Shown: positions 1 to 8,434, numbered from the stretch's first letter. The stretch is DNA of 33,701 nucleotides from Lysobacterales bacterium (GCA_017302215.1 JAFLDX010000010.1:1-33701), one strand, 5' to 3'. Made by a program: numbers and translations. Notes: a model not told the origin generated them from the sequence alone.

Positions 1-496
1 ACCAGCGATCGAGTGCCACCACCACGTCGATGCGCTCGATCGGAGCGGGCCCGGCGAGATCGCTGGCGAGCAGGTCGGCGAGGCCGCCGAAGAAGCCGGC
101 GGCCGGGATCACCACGAGGCCGCGGGCCCGCGCCGCGGCGTCGAAGGTGGCGAGCGTGCGCAGCGCGCTTTCCTGTTCGGCGGTGACGTCGATGTAATGG
201 CAGCCGGCCGCGAGCGCGGCCTCGACCAACGGCCCGGCGGTGTCGAGGAACGGGCCCGCGGCATTGATGACGACGGCGCAATCCGCGAAGGCGCCGATCA
301 GTGCATCGCGATCATCGACTGCAGCGATGCGGATCGCTGCTCCGGCGCGTGCCGCCACGTCCCGGCGCCCGACCGCCAGCGCAGGGATTCCACGTCGCGC
401 GAGTTCATCGACGACGAAACCTCCGGTATGTCCGCCAGCGCCGTACACGGCAACGACGTTCCTCGACCGCGCCGCACACATCCTTGAATCGTTCAT
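1..496 (-). CDS. Saccharopine dehydrogenase-like NAD(P)-binding oxidoreductase (partial, C-terminus outside window)
   Basis: The minus-strand frame is open from the start codon to the left edge of the window, showing about 165 residues. After a short leader the protein reads VVAVYGAGGHTGGFVVDEL, a Rossmann fold with a GxGGxxG dinucleotide loop. It continues with ALAVGRRD, then DCAVVINAAGPF and the segment around CHYIDVTAEQE. These are hallmarks of the saccharopine dehydrogenase NADP-binding family (PF03435), a group of poorly characterised reductases, so no substrate is assigned. The ATG at 496 is preferred because GGAG lies 9 bases upstream of it. The ATG at 481 is a second in-frame choice without well-spaced Shine-Dalgarno. 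The remaining part of the family's roughly 350-400 residues lies beyond the window. It reads in the same direction as the AraC gene behind it, 124 bases away. Confidence 0.85.
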   Translation of the reverse strand, partial: MNDSRMCAARSRNVVAVYGAGGHTGGFVVDELARRGIPALAVGRRDVAARAGAAIRIAAVDDRDALIGAFADCAVVINAAGPFLDTAGPLVEAALAAGCHYIDVTAEQESALRTLATFDAAARARGLVVIPAAGFFGGLADLLASDLAGPAPIERIDVVVALDRW

Positions 497-620
497 TCAA
501 CCCCGCTCCCGGACCGTCCGCCATGCACTCGCGTCGCTGCGCAAGCCGCTCACTCGAATGTGACGCGAAGGCTCGAGTCTGCGCTGTCGAAATCTTCATC
601 GATCGCGTGGCCAGGCCATG

Positions 621-1454
621 TCAATGTTGACCGAGGATGTGTCGGCGGAACGCGGAAGGGCTTCGTCGATAGGCCTGCTGGAATGCTGCGGCGAAGTGGC
701 TGTGACTGGAGAAACCGAGATCGTGCGCGAGCGCGGCGAGATCGTCGTAGGCCGCCAGCTGGTCGAGTGCGCGCGCAAGGCGCAGGCGCAGGTGATAGCG
801 ATACAGCGGAACACCTTCGACCTGGCGGAAGCTCTGGGTCAGGTAGACCGGCGACACGCCGACCTCGGCGGCGATCCCGGCCAGGGTCCAGCGCCGCGCG
901 AGATCGGAGGCGAGCACGACCTTCGTGCGTTCGACGAGGCGTCGCTTCGCACCGCTCGAACCGGCCACGTGCGCCGTGTTCCTGCCGAGTGCCCGATGCA
1001 CGAGAACGAGAGCGAGACTCTCCGCTTCGAGCGCATCGGCAACGCGCTGGCGCAGGGAATGGCGCAGCAGTGCGACGAGCACTTGCGCGCGGGCATCGAT
1101 GCCGAGTCGCGCGTGACGAAAGCGCAGCACGGGCCCGTCGACGAGCAGTCCGGGCGGTGCCAGCTCGCGCAACATCGCCTCGTCCATCCACAACGAAAGG
1201 CTTGCGTCGCCGCCCGGGACCGGATGGCTCACCTGATAGCTATCACCGGCACTGAACAGCAGGACCTGGCTGGCATCGGCGACCGACGGTTCTCCGTCGA
1301 CGTGGCGGACGTAGGTGCCCCGATACGGGAACACGAGATGCGTGCGCGTGACGTGCTCGGGCTCGCCACGGTGCACCGGCTCGCCCGGGCACGTCACGTC
1401 GCGCACGCTGACGAGCGGCGTATCGAGCAGCACATCGACGCGGAACGCGGACAT
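621..1454 (-). CDS. AraC-family transcriptional regulator
   Basis: This 277-residue protein has an N-terminal effector-type domain with a cupin-like stretch (about residues 30-85, including HLVFPYRGTYVRH and QVLLFSAGDSYQV). The C-terminal 100 residues form the double helix-turn-helix of AraC/XylS regulators (RWTLAGIAAEVGVSPVYLTQ, then DLAALAHDLGFSSHSHFAAA and the closing segment with SPSAFRR). The frame continues upstream, but residues before MSAFRVDV look non-coding, so the ATG at 1454 was chosen. The divergent small gene begins 144 bases away, so the shared spacer could hold its operator. The effector cannot be read from sequence. Regulation of the left-hand oxidoreductase or of the divergent Cys-rich gene is possible but only inferred from position. 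Confidence 0.88.
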   Translation of the reverse strand: MSAFRVDVLLDTPLVSVRDVTCPGEPVHRGEPEHVTRTHLVFPYRGTYVRHVDGEPSVADASQVLLFSAGDSYQVSHPVPGGDASLSLWMDEAMLRELAPPGLLVDGPVLRFRHARLGIDARAQVLVALLRHSLRQRVADALEAESLALVLVHRALGRNTAHVAGSSGAKRRLVERTKVVLASDLARRWTLAGIAAEVGVSPVYLTQSFRQVEGVPLYRYHLRLRLARALDQLAAYDDLAALAHDLGFSSHSHFAAAFQQAYRRSPSAFRRHILGQH

Positions 1455-1598
1455 GGGATCGGGCGCGAGACGGGATCGTCCAGCATACGCCGCGACGGTG
1501 AGGACGTCGGCCGGTTCGCTAAAGATTCCGACAGCCGCCGCGGCGCGGCGATGGCCCAATGCACTGGCCCGATTCGCGGGTGCCAAGGAGCAACCCCC

Positions 1599-1751
1599 AT
1601 GAGCGAGAAGACCTGTGCGGCCTGCGACTACCCGCTCGACGACAAGGCTATCCCGGTTCGCATCGGCGGCAAGGTCGTCGAGGCCTGCTGCGAGGAGTGT
1701 GCGGTCAAGCTGCGCGAGGCGCATGCTGCGGCGACGCAGGCGCATCGCTGA
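1599..1751 (+). CDS. Small Cys-rich, probably metal-binding protein (50 aa)
   Basis: This short ORF starts MSEKTCAACDYPLDD and has AAGGAG at 1585-1590, eight bases before the ATG. Cysteines occur as CAAC near the N-terminus and ACCEEC about 22 residues later, with a short IPVRIGGKVVE hairpin between them. That is the layout of a treble-clef/YHS- or TRASH-like metal knuckle, so zinc or another soft metal is the likely ligand. The tail is helical and ends QAHR. It is divergent from the AraC gene. Function is unknown. It could be a metal carrier or a structural zinc protein. Confidence rests on the good ribosome site, the Cys spacing and high third-position GC. Confidence 0.75.
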   Translation: MSEKTCAACDYPLDDKAIPVRIGGKVVEACCEECAVKLREAHAAATQAHR

Positions 1752-1956
1752 CACGTTCGCGGATCGGCACGGTGCGGTGGCACGGCCCACTCTCCGGCCG
1801 CGGCGCCACAGCGTGCCGATCCGTCCCGCCGATGCGAAGGACCGCGTACGGATGCCCGCTCGATCGCATGGCGCATGCCGCCGTGCCCGCTTTGACCTCT
1901 ACGCCCCGGCGGTGTTGCAATGGGCGGCAAGGCGAACGTGCGGATCGGACGGGCAC

Positions 1957-2370
1957 ATGGACGATGGCGTGTTGAGCGGACGCTGCCATTGCGGCGATAC
2001 GGGCTGGAGCTTGCGCGGCGCCCCCGGCTCGATCACCGCCTGCAACTGCACGCTGTGCCGGCGGTATGGCGCGCTGTGGGCCTACGATTTCGAGAACGGA
2101 CGCATCGAGATCGGCGGCGTCGTTGGGCGCTACACGCGCCGTGGCAAGGCCGATCCTGCACTGGAAACCCTGTTCTGCCCGACCTGCGCCTGCGTGATCG
2201 CGTGGCGCGGGTTGCGCTTCGAGAAGGATGGCCGTCGGCGCGTTGCCGTCAACGTGCGCATGGCCGAGCCGACGGCGGTCGCCGATCTCGCGATCGACCA
2301 TTTCGACGGCCTCGACCGCTTCGACGACCTGCCCGGCGACGGCCGCTGCGTGCGCGACCTATGGTTCTGA
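1957..2370 (+). CDS. GFA-family (glutathione-dependent formaldehyde-activating enzyme-like) zinc protein
   Basis: This 137-residue protein carries the GFA/CENP-V zinc ligands: GRCHCGDTGW near residue 8, ACNCTLCRRYG near residue 29 and LFCPTCACVIAW near residue 70. Two zinc sites are expected in this fold (PF04828). Members were first linked to glutathione-formaldehyde adducts, but most have unproven activity, so only the family is claimed. The start MDDGVLSGRCHCG was chosen because it places the first CxC motif at the usual distance. The gene ends with DLPGDGRCVRDLWF. A 52-bp tandem copy of its 3' end follows directly, so the same peptide is encoded again in another frame after the stop. Confidence 0.88.
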   Translation: MDDGVLSGRCHCGDTGWSLRGAPGSITACNCTLCRRYGALWAYDFENGRIEIGGVVGRYTRRGKADPALETLFCPTCACVIAWRGLRFEKDGRRRVAVNVRMAEPTAVADLAIDHFDGLDRFDDLPGDGRCVRDLWF

Positions 2371-2426
2371 CCACGACGACCTGCCCGGCGACTGCCGCTG
2401 CGTGCGCGACCTTTGGTTCTGACCAC
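2323..2426 (+). repeat. 52-bp direct tandem duplication of the GFA gene 3' end
   Basis: Bases 2323-2374 and 2375-2426 are the same at 50 of 52 positions, differing at 2341/2393 (g/t) and 2361/2413 (a/t). The unit contains the last codons of the GFA gene, its TGA (2368-2370) and a few bases beyond. Because 52 is not a multiple of three, the second copy sits in a different frame. It is open there through the same DLPGD-CRCVRDLWF peptide to a second TGA at 2420-2422. The near identity suggests a recent duplication. Confidence 0.95.
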
Positions 2427-2513
2427 GACGATCGTCGCGGCCGCGGCGCACATGAAATCGCCGCCGCCGCTCGACCCTGTGTACGATTCCGAAACCCATC
2501 GGAGGATTCGCGC

Positions 2514-2960
2514 ATGAAGCTGATCTGCATTGCCGTATCGATCGCCGTCGCCGCACATGCGTTGCCGGCATGGGCCGGGCCCACGGCGGACACTGCCGGC
2601 ACCTGCCTGACCGACAACACCACGGGCAAGGACCGCAAGATACTGACGCGCTGGGTCTACCTGGCCATGTCCAAGCATCCGGAACTTCGCGCGTTGTCGT
2701 CCGCCACGAGCGCCGACCACGATGCGTCGACGCGCGACGTGGCGGCGCTTTTCCAGCGCCTGGTTGTGGTCGACTGCCGCGACGAGATCAAGGCCATGAT
2801 CGCCGCCGAAGGCAGCGGCTCGATGGGCCTGCCATTCGAAGTGCTCGGTCGCGTCGCCATGCTCGAACTGATGGGCAATCCGGACGTTGCAGCGGAAATC
2901 GCGCGGATCGACCGGTTCATCGACAAGACCAAGGTCGACGCGGCAGTGCGCGCGGATTGA
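2514..2960 (+). CDS. Small exported protein of unknown function (148 aa)
   Basis: The start is set by GGAGG at 2501-2505, eight bases before ATG. Residues 1-21 (MKLICIAVSIAVAAHALPAW followed by A) form a clear Sec signal peptide with an AWA cleavage site. The mature protein is mostly helical, with two cysteines (GTCLTDN and VVDCRDE) that could form one disulphide. No known domain was recognised. It resembles small periplasmic helical proteins that are common as orphans in this bacterial group. It converges on the protease operon across a strong palindrome. Confidence 0.85.
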   Translation: MKLICIAVSIAVAAHALPAWAGPTADTAGTCLTDNTTGKDRKILTRWVYLAMSKHPELRALSSATSADHDASTRDVAALFQRLVVVDCRDEIKAMIAAEGSGSMGLPFEVLGRVAMLELMGNPDVAAEIARIDRFIDKTKVDAAVRAD

Positions 2961-2990
2961 ACATCCCGGCCGGCCGGAGCCGCAGGCGGC

Positions 2991-3034
2991 TGCGCCGGCG
3001 CTCGCGACTCGATCGAGTCGCGAGCGCCGGCGCA
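2991..3034. terminator. Perfect 44-bp palindrome between convergent genes
   Basis: The 22-base arm 2991-3012 is exactly complementary to 3013-3034 with no spacer. The arm starts TGCGCCGGCGC and the centre is CTCGATCGAG. It lies between the stops of two convergent genes (2960 and 3068). As RNA from either strand it would form a very stable hairpin, so a bidirectional terminator is the simplest reading. It lacks a run of T on either side, which is common for terminators in GC-rich genomes. Confidence 0.7.
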
Positions 3035-3067
3035 AGGGGCGGAGACGAAGTCCCGCCCCGCCCTTCG

Positions 3068-4531
3068 TCAGGGCTGCACGTGCTGGCAGGGATTCGCGTC
3101 GAACGACTCGCGGAACAGGATGTTCTCCGGATTCATGCGCCAGCCGATGTCGCGGAACAGCGGCAGGGTCAGGTCGATCCGGTTGAAGATCGAGCGGTTC
3201 AGCGCGGGCTCCATCAGAAGGTTCGGCAGGGCGTCCGAATGAAAATGCGAGACCGACGATCCTGACTGCAGCGGATTCGGCCCGAACATGCGCACGCAGC
3301 CGTCGGTCGTGCCGGACAACGCGCCGCCCGGGTCTGTGCCGAGCGTGACATTGGTGCCCGGCAGGTTCGCCTTGATCGAGGTCGCGAGGGCCTGGGTGAT
3401 GCCGAGGGACGGAATCGTGATCGTCGCATCGTTGCCTCCCATCGGCGGCAGGCCGGCCGTGTTGTTGCCGACAAGCACGCCGATGGCACCGTTGAGCTGG
3501 GCGTTCTTGACCTTGACCGTGAATGCGCAGATGCCGCGGTCGATCAAGGCGATCTTGCCGGCGACGGCGGCGGCATTGGCGAACGGCGTCTCGCAACCGT
3601 CACTGGGGGTGCCGCTGCCGTCGTTGACGAGGACGACGTCGCCGGTCCGCGCGTTGATCACGCTCGGCCCGAACTCGCCGGTCTGCGCCTCGTAGATGCC
3701 GGCGATCCCGGGTGGGGTATTGACGATCGCCTTGGCGGCCGAGCCGAGATAGGCCGAGGACCACGAACTGGTCAGCGGACCGGCCCAGACCAGATCCGGA
3801 TCGTTGATGGCCGAGGCGACGCGTTCGGCGTTCGTCATGTCCTTCCACAGCTTGTCGGTCTCGGTGTCGTACAGATAGAACCCCCAGATCGGCGGGTTGG
3901 CACCGGTCGACGCCGCGCCGGTCGCCGTGTTGTACAGCGCGGTGAAACCGAGTCCGTGCCCGATCTCGTGGAAAACGACCGGCAGCAGCGGAATGCGGTC
4001 GTCCGGCACGGTCACGGCAGGATCGGTGCCGTACCACCAGCCCACCGTGCCGGCCGAGCAGCCCGAATCGATGAGGATGTTGAAGTTTGCGTTGAGGTCC
4101 GCGCTCGCACCGAGATCGGTGCCGGCATACGAGTTGGCCAACGCCTGCACGTAGGCGACGCCGGTGCGCGGCGCGTTCGCGAAATTCGAGTGCGCCGAGG
4201 TGGGTCCCGCCGAGCCCAGGACGGCGCCGCTGGCATCGCAGGTCTGCGCGATCATCTGCGCGCTGACGGTGATCGTGACGTTGGACACCAGCAGGGTGCC
4301 CCACTGCGCAGCCGCCTGATTGAAGACGCGCAGGCGGCACTGGCCGAGCGTCTCGCCGGCATTGCAGCCGGCGCCGGCCTGCGGCGCCGAGCCGTCGTTG
4401 AAACCGACGCCCGCCGCATTGGCGTTCTGGATGACGATCGTCGCACCGTGCACGAACGGAGCAGCACCGACCAGCAACGCGCCGGCGACGAGGCGCGCGG
4501 AAATGCCGTGGAATGCGCGATCAGCGGTCAT
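3068..4531 (-). CDS. Secreted PA-domain zinc metallopeptidase (zincin)
   Basis: This 487-residue exported protein has a signal peptide at about residues 11-30 (ARLVAGALLVGAAPFVHGA). The catalytic motif HEIGHGLGF lies at residues 188-196 (H188, E189, H192). A protease-associated (PA) domain follows at about 300-395 (KIALIDRGICAFTVKVKNA, GVLVGNN). A later HSDALPNLLMEP segment holds H431, which may supply a third metal ligand. The classical metzincin third His (HExxHxxGxxH) is absent, with Ala in that place. The Met in LLMEP resembles a Met-turn. The C-terminus ILFRESFDANPC looks like a degenerate form of the FxDGFD ending of other exported proteins here. The start codon overlaps the upstream gene by 11 bases, so translation is probably coupled. 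The substrate is unknown. Confidence 0.88.
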   Translation of the reverse strand: MTADRAFHGISARLVAGALLVGAAPFVHGATIVIQNANAAGVGFNDGSAPQAGAGCNAGETLGQCRLRVFNQAAAQWGTLLVSNVTITVSAQMIAQTCDASGAVLGSAGPTSAHSNFANAPRTGVAYVQALANSYAGTDLGASADLNANFNILIDSGCSAGTVGWWYGTDPAVTVPDDRIPLLPVVFHEIGHGLGFTALYNTATGAASTGANPPIWGFYLYDTETDKLWKDMTNAERVASAINDPDLVWAGPLTSSWSSAYLGSAAKAIVNTPPGIAGIYEAQTGEFGPSVINARTGDVVLVNDGSGTPSDGCETPFANAAAVAGKIALIDRGICAFTVKVKNAQLNGAIGVLVGNNTAGLPPMGGNDATITIPSLGITQALATSIKANLPGTNVTLGTDPGGALSGTTDGCVRMFGPNPLQSGSSVSHFHSDALPNLLMEPALNRSIFNRIDLTLPLFRDIGWRMNPENILFRESFDANPCQHVQP

Positions 4532-4937
4532 CGCGCACCCCCGTCGCCGGTGTGGCGTGATCGTGAAGGACCCCGTGCTCGCGACAGCGGACGTGCAGCT
4601 TGCCGTCAGCTCCGCGTGTTGCAACAAGGGCCGAATCGACCTGGCCGTTGAAGATCCATTCGATCGAGCCATCGGCCTTGTGGATTTCCTCGATCTTGCT
4701 GAAATCCTGCGGGAACTCGCGCGCGGCAGCGGCCGCCGCGGCGGCGGCCTGCTCCGGCGTGGCTGGCCGGCTGACCAGACGACCGGTGTGCGGATCGACG
4801 TACATCCGCATGCCCGAATCGACTACCCCCGCGTTCGTCGCGGGCGGGGCGGGCGCCGGCTGTCCGGCGGCCGCGGCGACAGCTGCACCGCCGGCGACCA
4901 GGCCCGCCGTGCAGATGATCCATGCTTTCAGTTTCAT
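4521..4937 (-). CDS. Small exported protein of unknown function, first gene of a protease operon
   Basis: This 138-residue protein starts MKLKAWIICTAGLVAGGAA, a Sec signal peptide. Next come an Ala/Pro-rich linker, a short MRMYVDPHTGRLVSRPATPE segment and an Ala-rich helix (about residues 64-74). The acidic/His-rich tail includes IEWIFNGQVDSA and the pair HGVLHDH. The DPxTGRLV segment recurs in uncharacterised exported proteins of related bacteria, as far as I recall, but no family name is certain. AGGAA precedes the ATG on the minus strand. Its TGA lies inside the start region of the downstream zincin gene. A partner or pro-domain-like helper role for that protease is possible but only inferred from the overlap. 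Confidence 0.8.
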   Translation of the reverse strand: MKLKAWIICTAGLVAGGAAVAAAAGQPAPAPPATNAGVVDSGMRMYVDPHTGRLVSRPATPEQAAAAAAAAAREFPQDFSKIEEIHKADGSIEWIFNGQVDSALVATRGADGKLHVRCREHGVLHDHATPATGVRDDR

Positions 4938-5205
4938 GACGCATTCCTGTTCGTGAGGGTGACACCCGGCGGCATCGTCCGCGGGAGCCGCGCGAGAATA
5001 CCCGTTGTCGTGCGCGCCGGCGTGAATGCCCCGTTGCGGGGGCGTCGGCGCACCGGGCTGCGGGAACACATGAAATCCGGCGCATGGACGATCCGGGCAG
5101 GCAACGAACTCCGTTGCCGCGTCGATCGGGGGACGGCAACGCTCCCGCCTTGGGGTTGCGACCGCCGTTTTGCGTAGTACCGGGTGAACTCCGGAGTCAT
5201 CGATC

Positions 5206-6279
5206 ATGCGCATGCGCCTGCTGTCCATCGCCCTCGTGGCCACCGCAATCACCCTGCCTGCTCGAGCCGACATGGGCCTCGGCGGCATCGCCCGGACAGG
5301 CTCGGGCCAGACCACCGTGCCGCTGCGCATCTTCGGGCCTGCGGTCAACGGCACCGGCGCCGCCTCGTACGAGATGAGCGGTCCGGCGATGGGCGTGCAG
5401 GACACGATGTGGGCGACCTACGAGCCGAACGAGCAGCTGCTTTACGTGTCCGACTTCTACGGCAAGGCCATCCGCGTCTATCCCGCGTTCAAGACCGGCA
5501 ACGTCGCACCGATCCGCGTCATCAACCCGCCCGTCCTCTCGCAGACGCGCGCGAACGCGCCGGTGTTCGCCCACGACGAACTCGGCGTCATCACGACCAA
5601 CTGCTGCATCGCCGTCTACCCGCTGCACGGCAACGGCGATACCGTCGCGCCGATCCGCACGATCCTGTGGGGCGGTGGCGCGAATCCGACCACCCAGCTC
5701 AACAACCCGGGGTCGCTGACCTACCTGCCCGACACCGACGAATTCGCGGTCATCGACTACGAACCGGGCACCAATGCGAGTCGCATCATCTTCCATGCGC
5801 GCACGGCGAGCGGCTACGCCACGCCAACGCGCACGATCACCGGCAACGGCGTGGCCGGTGCGGTCGGCATCGCCCACGATCGCCGCGCGCACCTGCTGTA
5901 CGTGCTCGGAAAGACGACCCTCGCCAACCTCGACATGATCGGGCGCGTTGCCGTTTTCCTCGACACGGCCAGCGGCGCCGCGACGCCGCTCTACACGATC
6001 GCCGGTAGCCTGACCCAGCTCAACCGTCCGGCCGGCCACTACTTCGTCGGCATCGGCCACGACCCGTACGAGCGCCGCATCATGGTCAGCAGCAGCACGT
6101 CGTCGGTCCCGGCCGCGCACCGCGTGATCATCTTCAACGAGGACGCGGCCTACAACTCCGTACCGTTGCGCGACCTCTCGGGCGACTCGCTCGGGCCGGG
6201 CTACATGGGCACGCCGTTCGGCGTGCCGTCGTGGGACGTCATCCACCGCAACGGCTTCGACCTGCCGCCGCCGGACTGA
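5206..6279 (+). CDS. Secreted NHL/SMP-30-like beta-propeller protein
   Basis: This is a 357-residue exported protein with signal peptide MRMRLLSIALVATAITLPAR (cleavage near ARAD). GGAG at 5193-5196 supports the ATG at 5206. The ATG at 5212 is an alternative. The mature part has repeated strands of the type LLYVSDFYGKAIRVYPAF, GVITTNCCIAVYPLHGNGD and LTYLPDTDEFAVIDYEPGTN, alternating with PIRTI-type turns. This indicates a propeller with five or six blades. Such proteins are usually extracellular or periplasmic and bind ligands or cell-surface partners, and no enzyme motif is visible. The C-terminus VIHRNGFDLPPPD may be a weak form of the FxDGFD ending. Confidence 0.85.
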   Translation: MRMRLLSIALVATAITLPARADMGLGGIARTGSGQTTVPLRIFGPAVNGTGAASYEMSGPAMGVQDTMWATYEPNEQLLYVSDFYGKAIRVYPAFKTGNVAPIRVINPPVLSQTRANAPVFAHDELGVITTNCCIAVYPLHGNGDTVAPIRTILWGGGANPTTQLNNPGSLTYLPDTDEFAVIDYEPGTNASRIIFHARTASGYATPTRTITGNGVAGAVGIAHDRRAHLLYVLGKTTLANLDMIGRVAVFLDTASGAATPLYTIAGSLTQLNRPAGHYFVGIGHDPYERRIMVSSSTSSVPAAHRVIIFNEDAAYNSVPLRDLSGDSLGPGYMGTPFGVPSWDVIHRNGFDLPPPD

Positions 6280-6550
6280 CGCGGACACCCGCCCTGCGCG
6301 CCGCGAGCGCGTCGTGATCGGATCGTCCTGCGAACACGAAGACAACACCGAACGACGCGTGTGGCAGCGATCGGTCGCGCTGCGGCGACCCGGCCATCGT
6401 CAGCGATGTCGCCTGCGCGCGCCTTTGCGCGTCGAGATCATGCAGCACCCGGGAGGTCGAGGTCGCCCGCGACGGCGCACCCGCCGACGCGTTGCGTCCA
6501 GGGCCTCGCCGGTCGCACCATCACGCCGCATCATCCACAGGGAATCCGCC

Positions 6551-8425
6551 ATGCCACTGCCGTTCCGTGCACGCTTCGCAATGCTGTTCGCCGTCCTGCC
6601 CACGCTTGGCATGGCCACGCCGGCCGACGGCGATCTCGAGGCACGCATCACCGCGATGGGACGGATCGGCTCGGCGAGTTCGCCGCGCTGGTCGCCGGAC
6701 GGGCGCATGATTGCCTTCCATGCCAACCCCGGCGGCGTGCCGCAGGTGTTCTGGATTCCGGCCGAAGGAGGCTACCCGCGTGCGGTCAGTGCCGGGCCCG
6801 ATGCGACGTCGAGCCTCAGCTGGTCGCCCGACGGCCGGCTCGCCTACGCGGTATCGCCGGGTGGCGGCTACCAGGCGCGCCTGCTGCTGACCTCGACCGA
6901 CGGCATCGGCACGATCGCGATGGACGACGACGGCGCGGCCAACACCTTCGCCGGCGAGTTCGCCAGGGACGGTCGCTACCACTTCCGCAGCAACGCGCGC
7001 GATCCGGCCAGCACCGACGCCTGGATCTGGGACCCTGCCAGCGCTCGCGCGCAGATGGCGTTCCGCATCGACGGCTTCGGCGGCATCGCCGACCTGGCCG
7101 GCGACAAGGCGCTCGAATGGAAGCTGGTCAACCGCGGCAACATCGATGCCTACCTGCGTGACCTGCGCAGCGGCGAACGCATCCTGCTGACGCCGCACAA
7201 GGGTCCGGCCTCGATGTCGGGCCGCTTCGGCGCGAATGCGTCGACGATCTATCTCTCGCACAACCTCGAGCGCGACCGCGAGGAATTCGCACGCATCGAC
7301 CTCGACCGCAAGGGCAAGCCGTCGAAGCCGGTCACGCTCGCCGCGCGCAAGGACGCGGAGCTCGACGATTTCGCGCTCAGCGACGACGCGGGCTTCGCCG
7401 TGCTCGTCTGGAACGTCGCCGGCCGCAACGAGCTCGAGCGCATCGACCTCGCCGATGGCCGGCGCAGCCCGTTGCCTGCACCTCCCGCCGAGATCGTCGG
7501 TGACCTCGACATCGCGCCCGATGGTCGGCGCGTCGTCATGTCGGTCGCCGGTTCGATCGCGCCGTCCGACCTGTGGACGCTCGACCTCGCGACGCAGGCC
7601 TGGACGCGCCTGACCTGGAGCGCGCATCCGGGCATCGACCTCGCCGGCCTCGTCAAGCCCGAACTGCGCACGTTCACCTCGCACGACGGGCTCGAGCTGA
7701 CCGGCTGGCTGTACCTCCCCAGAGACTTCCGCAAGCCCGGTCCGGTCGTGCTGAGCTTCCACGGCGGCCCCGAAGGCCAGGAGCGTCCCGGCTTCCGCGC
7801 CGACTACCAGGCGCTGCTTGCGAGCGGCATCGCCGTGTTCGCGCCGAACATCCGCGGCTCGTCGGGCTTCGGCAAGCGCTTCATGCAGATGGACAACCAG
7901 GCCGGCCGATTCGCCGCGAACAAGGACATCAAGGCGAGCGCCGACTTCCTCGTCGCCTCCGGCATCGGCGAGGGCAAGCATCTCGGCATCATGGGCGGCA
8001 GCTACGGCGGTTACGCGACGATGGTCGGCGTCACCGAGTTCCCGGACACGTTCGCGGCGGCGGTCAACCTGTTCGGCATGGTCAACTTCGAGACGTTCTT
8101 CGCGCGCAGCGAGCCGTGGATGGCGGCGATCTCGACCAGTGAGTACGGCGACCCGAAGACCCAGGCGAAACTGCTGCGCGAGCTTTCGCCGATCCACAAG
8201 CTCGATCGCGTGCGCACGCCGCTGATGGTCCTGCACGGCGCGAACGACACCAATGTGCCGGTGGTCGAGGCCGAGCAGATCGTCGACACGCTGAAGGCGC
8301 GCGGGATCGATGTCGAGTACATCCTGTTTCCCGACGAGGGCCATGGCTGGCGCAAGGAACCGAACCGCGTGCGCTCGATCCTCGGCATCACGCACTTCTT
8401 CCGCGAGCACCTGCTCGCCAACTGA
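6551..8425 (+). CDS. S9-family (prolyl oligopeptidase-type) serine peptidase
   Basis: This 624-residue exported peptidase starts with a signal peptide (PFRARFAMLFAVLPTLGMA). Residues about 25-370 form a PD40/TolB-type propeller with RWSPDGRMIAFHA and LSWSPDGRLAYA repeats. The C-terminal alpha/beta-hydrolase domain carries the triad GGSYGGY (Ser484), ANDTNVPV (Asp566) and DEGHGWR (His598). PVVLSFHGGPEGQ forms the oxyanion region. This arrangement is typical of the acylaminoacyl-peptidase/DPP-like S9 group and cleaves short peptides in the periplasm. AGGGA lies seven bases before the chosen ATG, and earlier in-frame Met codons would displace the signal peptide. It converges with the bacterioferritin gene, leaving only nine bases between stops. 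Confidence 0.95.
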   Translation: MPLPFRARFAMLFAVLPTLGMATPADGDLEARITAMGRIGSASSPRWSPDGRMIAFHANPGGVPQVFWIPAEGGYPRAVSAGPDATSSLSWSPDGRLAYAVSPGGGYQARLLLTSTDGIGTIAMDDDGAANTFAGEFARDGRYHFRSNARDPASTDAWIWDPASARAQMAFRIDGFGGIADLAGDKALEWKLVNRGNIDAYLRDLRSGERILLTPHKGPASMSGRFGANASTIYLSHNLERDREEFARIDLDRKGKPSKPVTLAARKDAELDDFALSDDAGFAVLVWNVAGRNELERIDLADGRRSPLPAPPAEIVGDLDIAPDGRRVVMSVAGSIAPSDLWTLDLATQAWTRLTWSAHPGIDLAGLVKPELRTFTSHDGLELTGWLYLPRDFRKPGPVVLSFHGGPEGQERPGFRADYQALLASGIAVFAPNIRGSSGFGKRFMQMDNQAGRFAANKDIKASADFLVASGIGEGKHLGIMGGSYGGYATMVGVTEFPDTFAAAVNLFGMVNFETFFARSEPWMAAISTSEYGDPKTQAKLLRELSPIHKLDRVRTPLMVLHGANDTNVPVVEAEQIVDTLKARGIDVEYILFPDEGHGWRKEPNRVRSILGITHFFREHLLAN

Positions 8426-8434
8426 AACGCGGAC

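Noticed and set aside
2228..2422. A 64-codon ORF ending in the same CRCVRDLWF peptide as the GFA protein
   Set aside because: It exists only because of the out-of-frame 52-bp duplication. Its first half overlaps the GFA gene in another frame.
6521..8410. A 629-codon minus-strand ORF opposite the S9 peptidase
   Set aside because: It is the reverse-complement shadow of a complete peptidase gene and shows no domain.
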